Shown here: positions 18,481 to 27,464 of the stretch, one piece after another
Position numbering within the stretch: the first letter of the stretch is position 1
Layout of the letters: each line of letters starts with the position of its first letter
Source of the DNA: UBA2210 sp036825195
GTDB taxonomy: Bacteria; Desulfobacterota; Syntrophia; Syntrophales; UBA2210
Direction of reading: 5' to 3'
NCBI GenBank assembly: GCA_036825195.1
Contig: DAISYQ010000001.1
Span: 182,382-246,381 of the forward strand
DNA: 64,000 bases
Program-made: the position numbers and the translations under genes
Notes under the pieces: generated by a model
Database searches by the model: none
What the model was told of the DNA's origin: nothing
What the model saw: only the letters and a program-made list of their open reading frames with translations

Positions 18481-18564
18481 TCAAGCAGCGGTCCCCGTAA
18501 GTACTACGACGAGTACAAGTACGTTTACCACAAGGACTACTGCTCTCTCTAACGGATGTATCAC
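18481..18564 (-). CDS. ilvB leader peptide (Val/Leu-rich)
   Basis: A 27-residue leader starting GTG at 18564, with GAGGAG nine bases upstream (18579-18574), and ending TGA at 18481. Residues 9-22 hold nine valines and four leucines in fourteen codons (VVLVVNVLVLVVVL). This is the composition expected of a leader that stalls ribosomes when valyl- or leucyl-tRNA is uncharged, as in the enterobacterial ilvB leader. The attenuator begins 25 bases after its stop. It is too short for ordinary gene prediction; evidence is composition, ribosome site, promoter and position. Confidence 0.85.
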   Translation of the reverse strand: MIHPLERAVVLVVNVLVLVVVLTGTAA

Positions 18565-18596
18565 TGATACATTCTCCTCAACTAAATTAAGGGCGA

Positions 18597-18624
18597 ATTG
18601 TATATGAAAAGATTCGTTTGTCAA
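18597..18624 (-). promoter_or_regulatory. ilvBN promoter
   Basis: On the minus strand TTGACA (18624-18619), a 16-base spacer and TACAAT (18602-18597). Transcription would begin near 18590, 26 bases before the leader peptide start. It sits immediately after the PBP1A stop codon at 18640. Confidence 0.7.
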
Positions 18625-18639
18625 GAGAATTTTCTATTT

Positions 18640-21042
18640 TCATTGTCCAGAATCGAGATCGTACCGGAAGAATCCTTTGTCTTCACTGTCATCATTGTCC
18701 TGTACCGGTTCGGTCGGTTCCGTCCCTTCCAGAAAACACTCAAATATGGATTTTTCGGAATCGGGACCGGCAAGCGCCCCTGTTTCGGGATCTATCTTGG
18801 CAAATACGACCCCTTCGGGAGGCGAAAAGGAGTCAACCGGTTTACCTTCAAGCGCCTTTTCCATAAAATAGAGAAAGATAGGGCTGGCGGCGCGTGAACC
18901 GGTCTCATATTTACCCAGCGGTTGCAGATCGTCGAAGCCGACCCATACACCCGCGACGAGTGAAGGGGTAAATCCCATGAACCATGCATCCTTGAGATCG
19001 TTTGTGGTACCCGTCTTCCCCGCCACAGGTCTGCCGAGCGCCCTGACTCGCCAGCCGGTACCTCCCTTAACGGCCTCCTGAAGCAGATGCGATGTTATGT
19101 AAGCGATCCCGGGATCCACAGCCTGTTCCGATTCCGGTTTGTTTTCTTCCACTATGTTACCGGTGCGGTCAACTATCTTTTTTATGAAGTATGGTTTTAC
19201 CTTCTTTCCGCCGGCGGCAAAGATCCCATAACCTCGTACCATTTCCTGCAGTGTTACACCCGATGTCCCGAGGGCCATTGAAAGATCTCTCGTTATCGGG
19301 GTGGTGATCCCCATATTGACCGCATAATCCGCCGCGTAATCTATCCCGATCTCTTTCAAGAGCTTTATGGTCACCAGATTTCTCGATTTGATGAGAGCGG
19401 TCCGAAGGGTTGTGGGGCCATAGAACTTCTCTGAAAAATTTCGCGGCTTCCACAGGCTGTCCTTCAGGGTATCTTTGTAAATGACCGGGGTATCCATGAT
19501 GATACTCGCGGGAGTCATCCCTTTGTCAAAGGCCGCGGTAAAGATAAAAGGTTTGAAGGCTGAGCCCGGCTGCCTCTTTGCCTGCGTTGCGCGGTTGAAC
19601 TCACTCTTGCTGTAGTTTCTGCCCCCGACCATCGCCTTGATCTCCCCGGTATGCGCGTCCATGGCGAGAAGTGCGGCCTGTACTTTAGGCTCCTGTTCCA
19701 AGGCTAGTTCCAGTTTTTTGTCCGTAACACTTAAGACCTGTACCTGTACAACGTCTCCCCTTTTGAGTACATCTGCCGGTTCCTTCACTTTGGCTGTATT
19801 ATAGGCAACATTGGGATCGGGCACCCTGGCCCACGACATATGCTCCAGCGTCATGATCCCTTTGTATTCGCCCACCCGTAATTGTACGATCTTTTGTTCG
19901 CTGTCCACAGCCACGACGATGGCTTCCACGATGCGGCCTTCCAGCGGCTCATCCATCTCCACTTCCATGGCTTGCACGAACGAGTCTATGTCCTCTTCCG
20001 GCACCTTTCTCAGGACGCCTCTGTATCCCTGCCGTTTATCAAGTTCCCTGAGACCCCTCGTCACAGCACCACGGCCCGCCTTCTGACTGGTTATATCCAA
20101 CGTGGTATATACTTCCAGACCTTCTTTATACAGGACGTCACTCCCATAGGTTGTCTGGATATATCGCCGAACATTTTCGGTGAAATAGGGAGCTATCTTA
20201 GCTTTATCCTCCGCCTTCTTCAGCTGAATCGGCGCTTCAAGGGCCTCCTTCTTCTCCGCTTCTGTTATATACCCATCTTCCGCTACCCTTTGCAGAACAT
20301 AGACCAGTCTCCGGCGGGCACGTTCGGAATGCAACAAAGGAGAATACCGATTAGGAGCCTTGGGAAGACCGGCAAGGAGAGCGGCTTCAGCAAGGGTCAG
20401 CTTCTCAGCGGCCTTTCCAAAATACTGTTGTGCCGCAGCCTCTACTCCATATGCCCCATGTCCGAGGTATATATGATTCAGATAGAGATTGAGTATTTCA
20501 TACTTATTCAAGTATCTGTCTATTTTATAAGCAAGAATGGCCTCTTTCAGTTTTCTGATATACTTTTTCTCGGGGGACAGGAACAGTGATTTCGCTACCT
20601 GCTGGGTAATGGTACTTCCTCCCTGGACGATGGCTCCGGCTTCCACATTCTTGAAAAAAGCCCTGGTAATGCCCTGGAAATCGATCCCCTGATGTCGAAA
20701 AAAGCGGGCATCTTCCGCCGCCACAAATGTTTGTATGACAAATTTCGGCAGATCGGTGACCTGGACGACTTTCCTGTCTTCAAGGTAAAATTCATCTATC
20801 AACTGGCCATCATTCGCATATACCCTGGTTATGATGCTGGGCCGGTAATCTTTCAGCGACGCTATGCTGGGGAGTCCGTCAACAAGAAAATAGATAAATC
20901 CTGCTCCTGCCACGATCAGCAGGAGGAGTGAAATGGAGGTCCAGATAAGGATTTGTTTCCCAATCCCCCTTTTTTTCCCCCTTCTTTTCCGTATGCTTCT
21001 GAGGGATTTCTTTTCGTTACCCATCATTTTTATCTTCTTCAT
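18640..21042 (-). CDS. Bifunctional penicillin-binding protein 1A
   Basis: Class A PBP that polymerises and cross-links peptidoglycan, about 800 residues. Order: basic cytoplasmic tail, one membrane helix (about 31-53), glycosyltransferase family 51 domain (about 75-240; catalytic Glu110 in AAEDARFF, GGSTITQQ at 141-148), an insert at about 330-455 with an OB-like character, and a transpeptidase domain with SAFK (Ser494, Lys497), SRN (553-555) and GKTGTTND near 690. It overlaps the end of tatC by 26 bases if the first ATG is used; the tandem ATG pair at 21027/21024 is an alternative and no strong ribosome site decides. The acidic C-terminal tail is about 50 residues. Confidence 0.93.
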   Translation of the reverse strand: MKKIKMMGNEKKSLRSIRKRRGKKRGIGKQILIWTSISLLLLIVAGAGFIYFLVDGLPSIASLKDYRPSIITRVYANDGQLIDEFYLEDRKVVQVTDLPKFVIQTFVAAEDARFFRHQGIDFQGITRAFFKNVEAGAIVQGGSTITQQVAKSLFLSPEKKYIRKLKEAILAYKIDRYLNKYEILNLYLNHIYLGHGAYGVEAAAQQYFGKAAEKLTLAEAALLAGLPKAPNRYSPLLHSERARRRLVYVLQRVAEDGYITEAEKKEALEAPIQLKKAEDKAKIAPYFTENVRRYIQTTYGSDVLYKEGLEVYTTLDITSQKAGRGAVTRGLRELDKRQGYRGVLRKVPEEDIDSFVQAMEVEMDEPLEGRIVEAIVVAVDSEQKIVQLRVGEYKGIMTLEHMSWARVPDPNVAYNTAKVKEPADVLKRGDVVQVQVLSVTDKKLELALEQEPKVQAALLAMDAHTGEIKAMVGGRNYSKSEFNRATQAKRQPGSAFKPFIFTAAFDKGMTPASIIMDTPVIYKDTLKDSLWKPRNFSEKFYGPTTLRTALIKSRNLVTIKLLKEIGIDYAADYAVNMGITTPITRDLSMALGTSGVTLQEMVRGYGIFAAGGKKVKPYFIKKIVDRTGNIVEENKPESEQAVDPGIAYITSHLLQEAVKGGTGWRVRALGRPVAGKTGTTNDLKDAWFMGFTPSLVAGVWVGFDDLQPLGKYETGSRAASPIFLYFMEKALEGKPVDSFSPPEGVVFAKIDPETGALAGPDSEKSIFECFLEGTEPTEPVQDNDDSEDKGFFRYDLDSGQ

Positions 21043-21802
21043 TCGTTATAGTGTCGTCATCTCCGTCAGTACTGACACGGTTTTTCTCTCCCATCTTAAC
21101 AACCCAGACACTTATTTCATAGAGGAGCATAAGGGGCAACGCCATCAATACCTGCGTAACAACATCCGGTGGAGTAAACAGGGCGGCGACAACGAACACA
21201 AGCAGTATGGCATACTTCCTTTTTTTGGTCAGTGTCGTGGCATTGACCAACCCAATCCTCGCCAGAAAAAACATGAAAATGGGAAGCTCAAAGATGACTC
21301 CGAACGCTATGAGCAGCTTCATGGAAAAGGAGAGATACTCCTTGAGGGTAAGCATGGGACGTATATATTCATTTCCGAAACCGACAAAAAATTTAAATCC
21401 GAACGGGAAAACAATGTAGTATGCGAAAAGGGACCCGCCGATAAAGAATATGGTGGAAAAAATGACGAAGGGCGCCGCCTGTTTTTTTTCTGTTGGAAAG
21501 AGACCTGGGGATACAAATTTCCATAGTTGGTAGAGTATGAATGGACTGACAAGAAAAATAGACGCAAAAAACGAAACCTTGAGATAGGTAAAAAACGCCT
21601 CGGGAAGACTGGTGAATATCATGGAACTGTTGTCGGGAAGTACGGCAACAAGGGGAAGCGTTAAGACCCAGAACAACTGTTCCCTGAAAAGGTAGCATAT
21701 GACAAAACCGATGCCGACCGCGATCAGCACCCGCATCAGCCTGGTTCTCAATTCTTCCAGGTGTTGCGTAAAAGGCATTTTTTCATCTATCTGATCGGTC
21801 AT
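21017..21802 (-). CDS. tatC: Sec-independent protein translocase TatC
   Basis: Multi-spanning receptor of the twin-arginine translocase, 261 residues. The family opening MPFTQHLEELRTRLMRVL is present, followed by six predicted membrane helices and the conserved FELPIFMFFLARIGLV segment near helix four. The C-terminal tail is acidic and hydrophilic. It lies downstream of tatA/B on the minus strand with a 193-base gap in which I see nothing else, and overlaps the start of the PBP1A gene. Confidence 0.94.
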   Translation of the reverse strand: MTDQIDEKMPFTQHLEELRTRLMRVLIAVGIGFVICYLFREQLFWVLTLPLVAVLPDNSSMIFTSLPEAFFTYLKVSFFASIFLVSPFILYQLWKFVSPGLFPTEKKQAAPFVIFSTIFFIGGSLFAYYIVFPFGFKFFVGFGNEYIRPMLTLKEYLSFSMKLLIAFGVIFELPIFMFFLARIGLVNATTLTKKRKYAILLVFVVAALFTPPDVVTQVLMALPLMLLYEISVWVVKMGEKNRVSTDGDDDTITNEEDKNDG

Positions 21803-21995
21803 AACACAGACTCACAGTAACGCTTCATGACTGGCATATCCGTGATAAGTCGCATCGGGACTGATCCGGGCATGTTGGAGAAACCGATACAATCATCAAC
21901 CATCTGTAGACTCCGGGGAATCAATCATGAATGCAGCATACGGATAGCGGGTGATTATGCACGTTCAGCGGGAAAAAGATCGAAATCACCGTGGA

Positions 21996-22283
21996 TTATT
22001 GTGAATCACGATCCGGCGGCTCCGGGTTATCTTCCTTCGCCTTTGAACCGTTGTTTTCGGGTTCTTCCTTCTTTTTTCCATAGAGGACCGAATCCTTAAA
22101 ATCACTCGCTTCGTCTTTGATCTGTTCTATATTGAGGCTTTCTTTAACATCATCGGTGGCACGACGGAATTCCGCGAGCCCCTTCCCGAGAGATTTTGCC
22201 AGATCAGGTAGCTTTTTCGGCCCGATGACAAGCAGGGCAACAATAAGTATTATCACCAACTCCGGCATTCCAATACCAAACAT
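21996..22283 (-). CDS. Sec-independent translocase protein TatA/TatB
   Basis: Small membrane component of the twin-arginine translocase, 95 residues from the ATG at 22283. One N-terminal membrane helix (MFGIGMPELVIILIVALLVI), the hinge GPKKLPDLAKSLGKGLAEFRRA, an amphipathic helix and an acidic, proline-rich tail. The longer tail and the glutamate in the membrane helix lean toward TatB, but a single TatA/B protein may serve both roles. An in-frame start 11 codons upstream is less typical of the family. Confidence 0.88.
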   Translation of the reverse strand: MFGIGMPELVIILIVALLVIGPKKLPDLAKSLGKGLAEFRRATDDVKESLNIEQIKDEASDFKDSVLYGKKKEEPENNGSKAKEDNPEPPDRDSQ

Positions 22284-22446
22284 ACCACCACCATATCCCA
22301 GAAAGACTCTGATCATAATATATTATTGCCTGAATCTTTGTCAATCTGAAATCAAATCTAACCGTTTGCAACTTGCACGGTTCTGTGATAGGAGATTTTC
22401 CACATGCAAGGAGACACACAACACCGTAAAAAGGAGGAGTGGCACG

Positions 22447-22734
22447 GTGAAGATAACAACACAGGAGGTAGGATATGTCGCCCATCTTGCCCGGCTTGAA
22501 CTGAGTGAAGATGAAAAGGGCACTCTCACCTCACAGCTGAACAATATATTGATGTATATGGATATATTGAATGGAGTGGATACCGAGGGAATTGCACCTA
22601 TGACACATGCCATCTCCCTCAACAATGTTTTCCGGAACGATACGGAGATACCGTCCATCGGAGTGAATACGGCACTTGCCAATGCTCCGGACGGGGATAT
22701 GGGCTTCTTCGGCGTTCCCAAGATTATAGAATAA
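22447..22734 (+). CDS. gatC: Asp-tRNA(Asn)/Glu-tRNA(Gln) amidotransferase subunit C
   Basis: Small subunit of the GatCAB amidotransferase, 95 residues, which stabilises the GatA-GatB pair. It starts with GTG at 22447, after GGAGGAG, giving the family N-terminus MKITTQEVGYVAHLARLEL; the frame is open far upstream but that part is not coding. Later segments (ILMYMDILNGVDTEGIAPM and the C-terminal GFFGVPKIIE) match GatC. It is 52 bases upstream of gatA and heads an operon of gatC, gatA, gatB, mtnA and a HAD phosphatase. Confidence 0.93.
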   Translation: MKITTQEVGYVAHLARLELSEDEKGTLTSQLNNILMYMDILNGVDTEGIAPMTHAISLNNVFRNDTEIPSIGVNTALANAPDGDMGFFGVPKIIE

Positions 22735-22786
22735 CCTATTGCATGTTCGGGTTTGTCCCGGATTGAGACAGTAATCAGGAAAAGAC

Positions 22787-24244
22787 ATGGAACCGTATCA
22801 ATTAACAATTCATGAACTACAGGAACGGCTGAGTGAAGGGACTCTCACATCCGTTGAAATTACCAAATCAGTGTTCCGAAGGATAGCATCCGTAGAAGAT
22901 CGGGTGCACGCATACATCACCTTGATGGAAGATTATGCAATCGAACAGGCCCGCGCGGCCGATATGCGCATACAAGGAGGAACCGGAGGTGTACTGACCG
23001 GGATACCCATAGCTCTCAAGGATGTCCTGTGCACGGAAGGCATCAGGACAACCTGTGGCTCTCGTATGCTTGAAAACTTTGTCCCCCCCTATGATGCCAC
23101 GGTAATCAGGAAACTGAGGGACGACGGTGCGGTCTTTCTGGGGAAGACCAATATGGACGAATTCGCCATGGGGTCCTCAACGGAGACTTCGTATTTCGGC
23201 GTGACCAGGAACCCCTGGAACCTGGAATGTATTCCCGGGGGATCGAGCGGCGGTTCGGCCGCGGCGATCGCCGCCGACGAATGCATCGCTTCTTTGGGTA
23301 CCGATACGGGCGGCTCCATCAGACAGCCGGCAGCTCTGTGCGGTGTCGTCGGTCTGAAACCCACCTACGGAAGGGTTTCGCGCTTCGGCCTGGTGGCGTA
23401 CGCATCTTCCTTGGATCAAATAGGACCCATCACCAAGGATGTGGAAGATTGCGCCATCATGATGAATGCGATTGCCGGTTATGACCCGCAGGATTCCACC
23501 TCCGTCCCCGCAGAGGTCCCTGATTACCGAGAGTTCATTTCCAGAGATATCGATGGATGGACCATCGGCATCCCCAAGGAGTATTTTGTCGAAGGGATCG
23601 ACCCAGAGATCAGGGCAGCCATAGACGCCACGATCAAAACCCTCGAGGGTCTCGGGGCACGGTGTCGTGATATATCGCTCCCCCATACCGAATACTGCGT
23701 CGCAACGTACTACATTATCGCACCCTCAGAGGCAAGCTCGAACCTGGCTCGATACGACGGTGTCCGATACGGATTCAGGGCTCCGGATGAAGAAAACCTC
23801 CTTGATATGTATAAAAAGACCCGCTCAAACGGTTTCGGGGCGGAAGTCAAGAGGAGGATCATCATAGGAACTTACTCCCTCTCTTCAGGATATTACGACG
23901 CCTACTACAAAAAGGCATCGCAGGTTCGAGCTCTGATCAGAGACGACTTCGATCGTGCGTTCACCCAGTGCGATGTCATCCTGACACCCGCTACACCGAC
24001 CCCGGCCTTCCGTATCGGAGAAAAGATGGACGATCCCCTGCAGATGTACCTCTACGACATTTTCACCCTCTCAACGAATCTGGCAGGGATTCCGGGAATC
24101 TCGGTCCCCTGTGGTTACACGAAAGACGGTCTCCCTCTGGGAGCCCAATTCATGGCTGCTCACTTCAACGAGGGGAAACTGCTGCAAATAGCTTCGGCAT
24201 GCGAGAATCATGCAAAACACGAGAAAAGGAAACCCAATCTATAA
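22787..24244 (+). CDS. gatA: Asp-tRNA(Asn)/Glu-tRNA(Gln) amidotransferase subunit A
   Basis: Amidase subunit that releases ammonia from glutamine for transamidation of misacylated tRNA; 485 residues. The amidase-signature triad is Lys78 (IALKD), the cis-serine 153 in GGSSGGSAAA, and nucleophile Ser177 in TDTGGSIRQPA. Its stop overlaps the gatB ATG by one base (TAATG). The complex implies that Gln-tRNA or Asn-tRNA is made by the indirect route here. Confidence 0.96.
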   Translation: MEPYQLTIHELQERLSEGTLTSVEITKSVFRRIASVEDRVHAYITLMEDYAIEQARAADMRIQGGTGGVLTGIPIALKDVLCTEGIRTTCGSRMLENFVPPYDATVIRKLRDDGAVFLGKTNMDEFAMGSSTETSYFGVTRNPWNLECIPGGSSGGSAAAIAADECIASLGTDTGGSIRQPAALCGVVGLKPTYGRVSRFGLVAYASSLDQIGPITKDVEDCAIMMNAIAGYDPQDSTSVPAEVPDYREFISRDIDGWTIGIPKEYFVEGIDPEIRAAIDATIKTLEGLGARCRDISLPHTEYCVATYYIIAPSEASSNLARYDGVRYGFRAPDEENLLDMYKKTRSNGFGAEVKRRIIIGTYSLSSGYYDAYYKKASQVRALIRDDFDRAFTQCDVILTPATPTPAFRIGEKMDDPLQMYLYDIFTLSTNLAGIPGISVPCGYTKDGLPLGAQFMAAHFNEGKLLQIASACENHAKHEKRKPNL

Positions 24245-25677
24245 TGGATTACGAACCAGTAATAGGTCTTGAGGTACACGCCCAACTCCTTACAAAAACC
24301 AAAATTTTCTGCGGCTGCTCGACCCGCTTCGGCGAGGAGCCGAACAGCCACACGTGCCCCATCTGTCTCGGCATGCCCGGCGTTCTCCCGGTCCTCAACA
24401 AAAAGGTGGTGGAGTATGCGATGAAGATGGCAATCGCGACCCATTGCAGGATAAACCAAACCAGCACCTGGGCACGGAAAAACTATTTCTACCCCGATCT
24501 GCCGAAAGGTTATCAGATCACACAGTTCGCCTATCCCCTCGCCGAAGCTGGGTATGTGGATATCGAAAAAGACGGGGGCAAGAAAAGGATCGGCATTACG
24601 CGGATACACATGGAGGAGGATGCCGGTAAATCCATTCACGATGATTTGAGCGGCTACAGCTACGTAGATCTGAACAGGGCGGCGGTCCCTCTGATAGAGA
24701 TCGTCAGCGAACCCGACATGCGGAGTCCTGAGGAAGCGGCCCAGTATCTTCGAAGACTGTACGAGATCCTCGTCTATCTTGAGGTGTGCGACGGCAACAT
24801 GGAAGAGGGGAGTTTTCGCTGCGACGCCAATATCTCCCTGAGGCCAAAGGGACAGGAGGCCTTCGGAATCAGATCGGAACTCAAGAATATGAACTCCTTT
24901 AACAACGTACAGCACGCCCTCGAATACGAGATCCGTCGGCAGAGCGCCGTCTTGGACAGGGGAGGGAAGGTCGTCCAGGAAACGCGTCTCTGGGACGCTT
25001 CACAGGGAGTCACCCATTCCATGAGAGGGAAGGAAGAGGCCCATGACTACCGGTACTTCCCAGAGCCCGATCTCGTTCCCATTGTTATATCCGACGCATG
25101 GAAGGAAGAAATTACAAGCACCATCCCCGAACTTCCCATGGAGAAGAGGGAACGATTTGTCAGTGAATACGGTATTCCGCCTTACGATGCAGGCGTTCTG
25201 ACGGCAAGTCAGGCTACAGCGAATTATTACGAAGAGGTGGCCCGGATCTGTGGCAAACCGAAGATAGCGAGCAACTGGGTTATGGGCGACCTTTTGGCAT
25301 ATCTGAAGGAAACGAAGCGGGACGTAGGAGAGAGCCCTGTTTCACCCGACGCACTGGCGGAATTGATCGATATCATAGAGGACGGAACAATCAGCGGAAA
25401 GATTGCCAAAGAGGTTTTCGAGGGGATGTGGAACTCGGGCAAACGGCCTATGGACATCGTACAAGAGAAGGGTCTTGTACAGATCAGCGACACCGGGGAA
25501 CTGGAGCGAACCGTGGAAGAGGTGCTTTTAACGCATCCGAAGCAGCTCGAACAGTACCGTAGCGGTAAGGAACAGCTATTCGGATTCTTCGTGGGACAAA
25601 CAATGAAGGCCACCGGCGGCAAGGCAAATCCAAAGATCGTCAACGAACTGCTGAAAAAGAAGCTTTCCACGTCATGA
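24244..25677 (+). CDS. gatB: Asp-tRNA(Asn)/Glu-tRNA(Gln) amidotransferase subunit B
   Basis: Subunit that binds the misacylated tRNA and phosphorylates the acyl group; 477 residues. It starts MDYEPVIGLEVHAQLLTKTK, the family N-terminus, at the ATG overlapping the gatA stop; the upstream open frame is a shadow of gatA. Zinc-type cysteines appear as CGCS and CPICLG, the catalytic core contains RMHMEEDAGKS-like RIHMEEDAGKS, and the C-terminal YqeY-like domain ends GKANPKIVNELLKKKL. It overlaps mtnA by four bases. Confidence 0.96.
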   Translation: MDYEPVIGLEVHAQLLTKTKIFCGCSTRFGEEPNSHTCPICLGMPGVLPVLNKKVVEYAMKMAIATHCRINQTSTWARKNYFYPDLPKGYQITQFAYPLAEAGYVDIEKDGGKKRIGITRIHMEEDAGKSIHDDLSGYSYVDLNRAAVPLIEIVSEPDMRSPEEAAQYLRRLYEILVYLEVCDGNMEEGSFRCDANISLRPKGQEAFGIRSELKNMNSFNNVQHALEYEIRRQSAVLDRGGKVVQETRLWDASQGVTHSMRGKEEAHDYRYFPEPDLVPIVISDAWKEEITSTIPELPMEKRERFVSEYGIPPYDAGVLTASQATANYYEEVARICGKPKIASNWVMGDLLAYLKETKRDVGESPVSPDALAELIDIIEDGTISGKIAKEVFEGMWNSGKRPMDIVQEKGLVQISDTGELERTVEEVLLTHPKQLEQYRSGKEQLFGFFVGQTMKATGGKANPKIVNELLKKKLSTS

Positions 25678-26747
25678 TCGCGACCATTTCGTGGAACGGG
25701 AGTGCCGTGGTGCTGATCGATCAGCGGGCTCTTCCGCATGAAGAACGATATCTAACCTGCCGGACATACCAGGATGTCATTGATGCCATCAACAATATGT
25801 CCATCCGGGGTGCACCTGCAGTCGGTATAGCCGCTGCTATGGGCATAGCTCTTGGTGTCCTGAACGCACCTGAAAAATGCATGAGGGAAGATTTCTACCG
25901 CATCTGTGACGCCTTCTCAAAAACCCGCCCCACCGCCGTGAACCTCTTCTGGGCCATAGATCGCATGAAGACCCGTTTCGAGCAGGAAACTTCATCATCT
26001 TCTCATGTAGAAACGGGTGCCGTAAAAAGGGCCCTCATAGAAGAGGCCCGGCACATCCTGGAAGAAGATATCCGAGCGAACCGGCAGATGGGAGACCATG
26101 GGAAGGATCTGATACGGGATGGAGACACCGTTCTGACCCACTGCAATGCAGGGGCACTCGCAACCGGTGGCTATGGAACGGCACTGGGCGTCATACGGGC
26201 CGCCCATGAAGAGGGAAAAACAATCCATGTCCTGATGGATGAAACGAGACCCCTCCTCCAGGGAGCGAGACTGACTGCATGGGAAATGCAAAAGGAAGGG
26301 ATACCCGCCACGCTCATAACCGACAGCATGGCTGGTTCCTTTATGCAGCGGGGCATGATCAATCTCGTGATCGTGGGTGCTGACCGCATTGCGGCCAACG
26401 GCGATACGGCCAACAAGATCGGAACATACGGCCTTGCCGTTCTGGCAAAGACAAACAGGATCCCCTTGTATGTCGCGGCTCCCCTTTCCACAATCGACGG
26501 TCACACAAAAACCGGCAGAGAGATCCCTATTGAAGAAAGAGAAGGGGCAGAGGTCCTCCGATTCCATGGTATGCAAATAGCACCAGAGGGCATCAATGCA
26601 TACAATCCGGCCTTTGACGTAACCCCAAACCGATATATAACCGCTATCATCACAGAAAAGGGAATTATCAGAAAACCATTCGGGAAAGGGATCAGCGAAC
26701 TTCTCAATAGCCCAGGACATCCAGGACTTCGTTCAACTGAAAAATGA
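25674..26747 (+). CDS. mtnA: S-methyl-5-thioribose-1-phosphate isomerase
   Basis: Sugar-phosphate isomerase of the eIF2B-like family, 357 residues, converting 5-methylthioribose 1-phosphate to the ribulose form. Substrate-binding RGAPAV (45-50), catalytic Cys157 in THCNAGALATGGYGTA and Asp237 in VGADRIAANGD are all present. It overlaps gatB by four bases and the HAD gene by four bases. No other methionine-salvage gene lies in the window; in anaerobes MtnA can instead feed a route to dihydroxyacetone phosphate and an aldehyde, so its pathway is open here. Confidence 0.9.
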   Translation: MIATISWNGSAVVLIDQRALPHEERYLTCRTYQDVIDAINNMSIRGAPAVGIAAAMGIALGVLNAPEKCMREDFYRICDAFSKTRPTAVNLFWAIDRMKTRFEQETSSSSHVETGAVKRALIEEARHILEEDIRANRQMGDHGKDLIRDGDTVLTHCNAGALATGGYGTALGVIRAAHEEGKTIHVLMDETRPLLQGARLTAWEMQKEGIPATLITDSMAGSFMQRGMINLVIVGADRIAANGDTANKIGTYGLAVLAKTNRIPLYVAAPLSTIDGHTKTGREIPIEEREGAEVLRFHGMQIAPEGINAYNPAFDVTPNRYITAIITEKGIIRKPFGKGISELLNSPGHPGLRSTEK

Positions 26748-27388
26748 TACAACAAGACAAGGCACAACCACAGACAAAAAAACTGTTTCTCTTCGATTTC
26801 GATGGCGTTATCGCCGATTCCCTGACCTTCTACGAGGAATTTGTCAACGCCTGCCTTAAAAAAACAGGGGCACCGATCATATTGACACGTGAAGAATACC
26901 TTGATTTATTTAACGGTAATTTTTACGAATCTCTCCGCGCACGAGGGGTCGATATACGGGCCTTCAATGATGCCGCCCTAGCAGCCACCCCGGAAATAGA
27001 TTACGGAAGGATCCCCCTCTTCGTCGATCTGCTCCCCGTCATCTGCAGACTCAGGGAGCAGAACACCCTGCTCGTCATATCGTCCAATACGTCATCCACG
27101 ATACGGTCTGCACTCACGAGGTATGGGTTTGACGGAGCCTTTGATGATGTTCTGGGGGCCGATTTTATGCTCAGCAAAATAGATAAGATCCGTCACGCCG
27201 TCAAAAAATGGAATATCGCCAGAGACCTCGTGTACTACGTGGGAGACACCGTCGGCGACATCAAGGAAGGAAGGGCGGCCGGTATCCAAACAGTGGCCGC
27301 GACCTGGGGATGGCATCCGAGGGAACGGCTCGAGGGAGCACGGCCCGATTATATCGCCGATTCCCCTGAGGATCTCCTCTCAATCTGA
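26744..27388 (+). CDS. HAD-superfamily phosphatase
   Basis: Haloacid-dehalogenase fold hydrolase of 214 residues, phosphoglycolate-phosphatase-like. Motif I is FDFDGVIADS (nucleophile Asp18, acid/base Asp20), motif II VISSNTSS, and motif III/IV YYVGDTVGDIKEGRAAG. A helical cap lies between motifs I and II. It overlaps mtnA by four bases, so the two are coupled; it might act on a small sugar phosphate, but the substrate cannot be read from sequence. Last gene before the bidirectional hairpin terminator. Confidence 0.85.
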   Translation: MIQQDKAQPQTKKLFLFDFDGVIADSLTFYEEFVNACLKKTGAPIILTREEYLDLFNGNFYESLRARGVDIRAFNDAALAATPEIDYGRIPLFVDLLPVICRLREQNTLLVISSNTSSTIRSALTRYGFDGAFDDVLGADFMLSKIDKIRHAVKKWNIARDLVYYVGDTVGDIKEGRAAGIQTVAATWGWHPRERLEGARPDYIADSPEDLLSI

Positions 27389-27409
27389 TTGTCCGAATGC
27401 CATAAAAAA

Positions 27410-27436
27410 GAGGCCCCTTGTTTAACAAGGGGCCTC
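27410..27436. terminator. Intrinsic terminator between the HAD gene and groEL
   Basis: GAGGCCCCTTG, loop TTTAA, CAAGGGGCCTC: a perfect 11-base-pair stem. On the minus strand it is followed by six T, so it is best suited to ending groEL transcription (stop at 27465). The convergent plus-strand operon ends just before it and may use it too. Confidence 0.85.
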
Positions 27437-27464
27437 GTGTTCATCGTATAGTTGGGTTACGACA

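Noticed and set aside
22117..22446. N-terminal extension of gatC
   Set aside because: The upstream open frame crosses the tatA/B gene and its promoter region; the GTG at 22447 has a strong ribosome site and gives the usual GatC length.
23968..24243. N-terminal extension of gatB by 92 codons
   Set aside because: This part overlaps gatA in another frame and does not resemble GatB; the family N-terminus begins at 24244.
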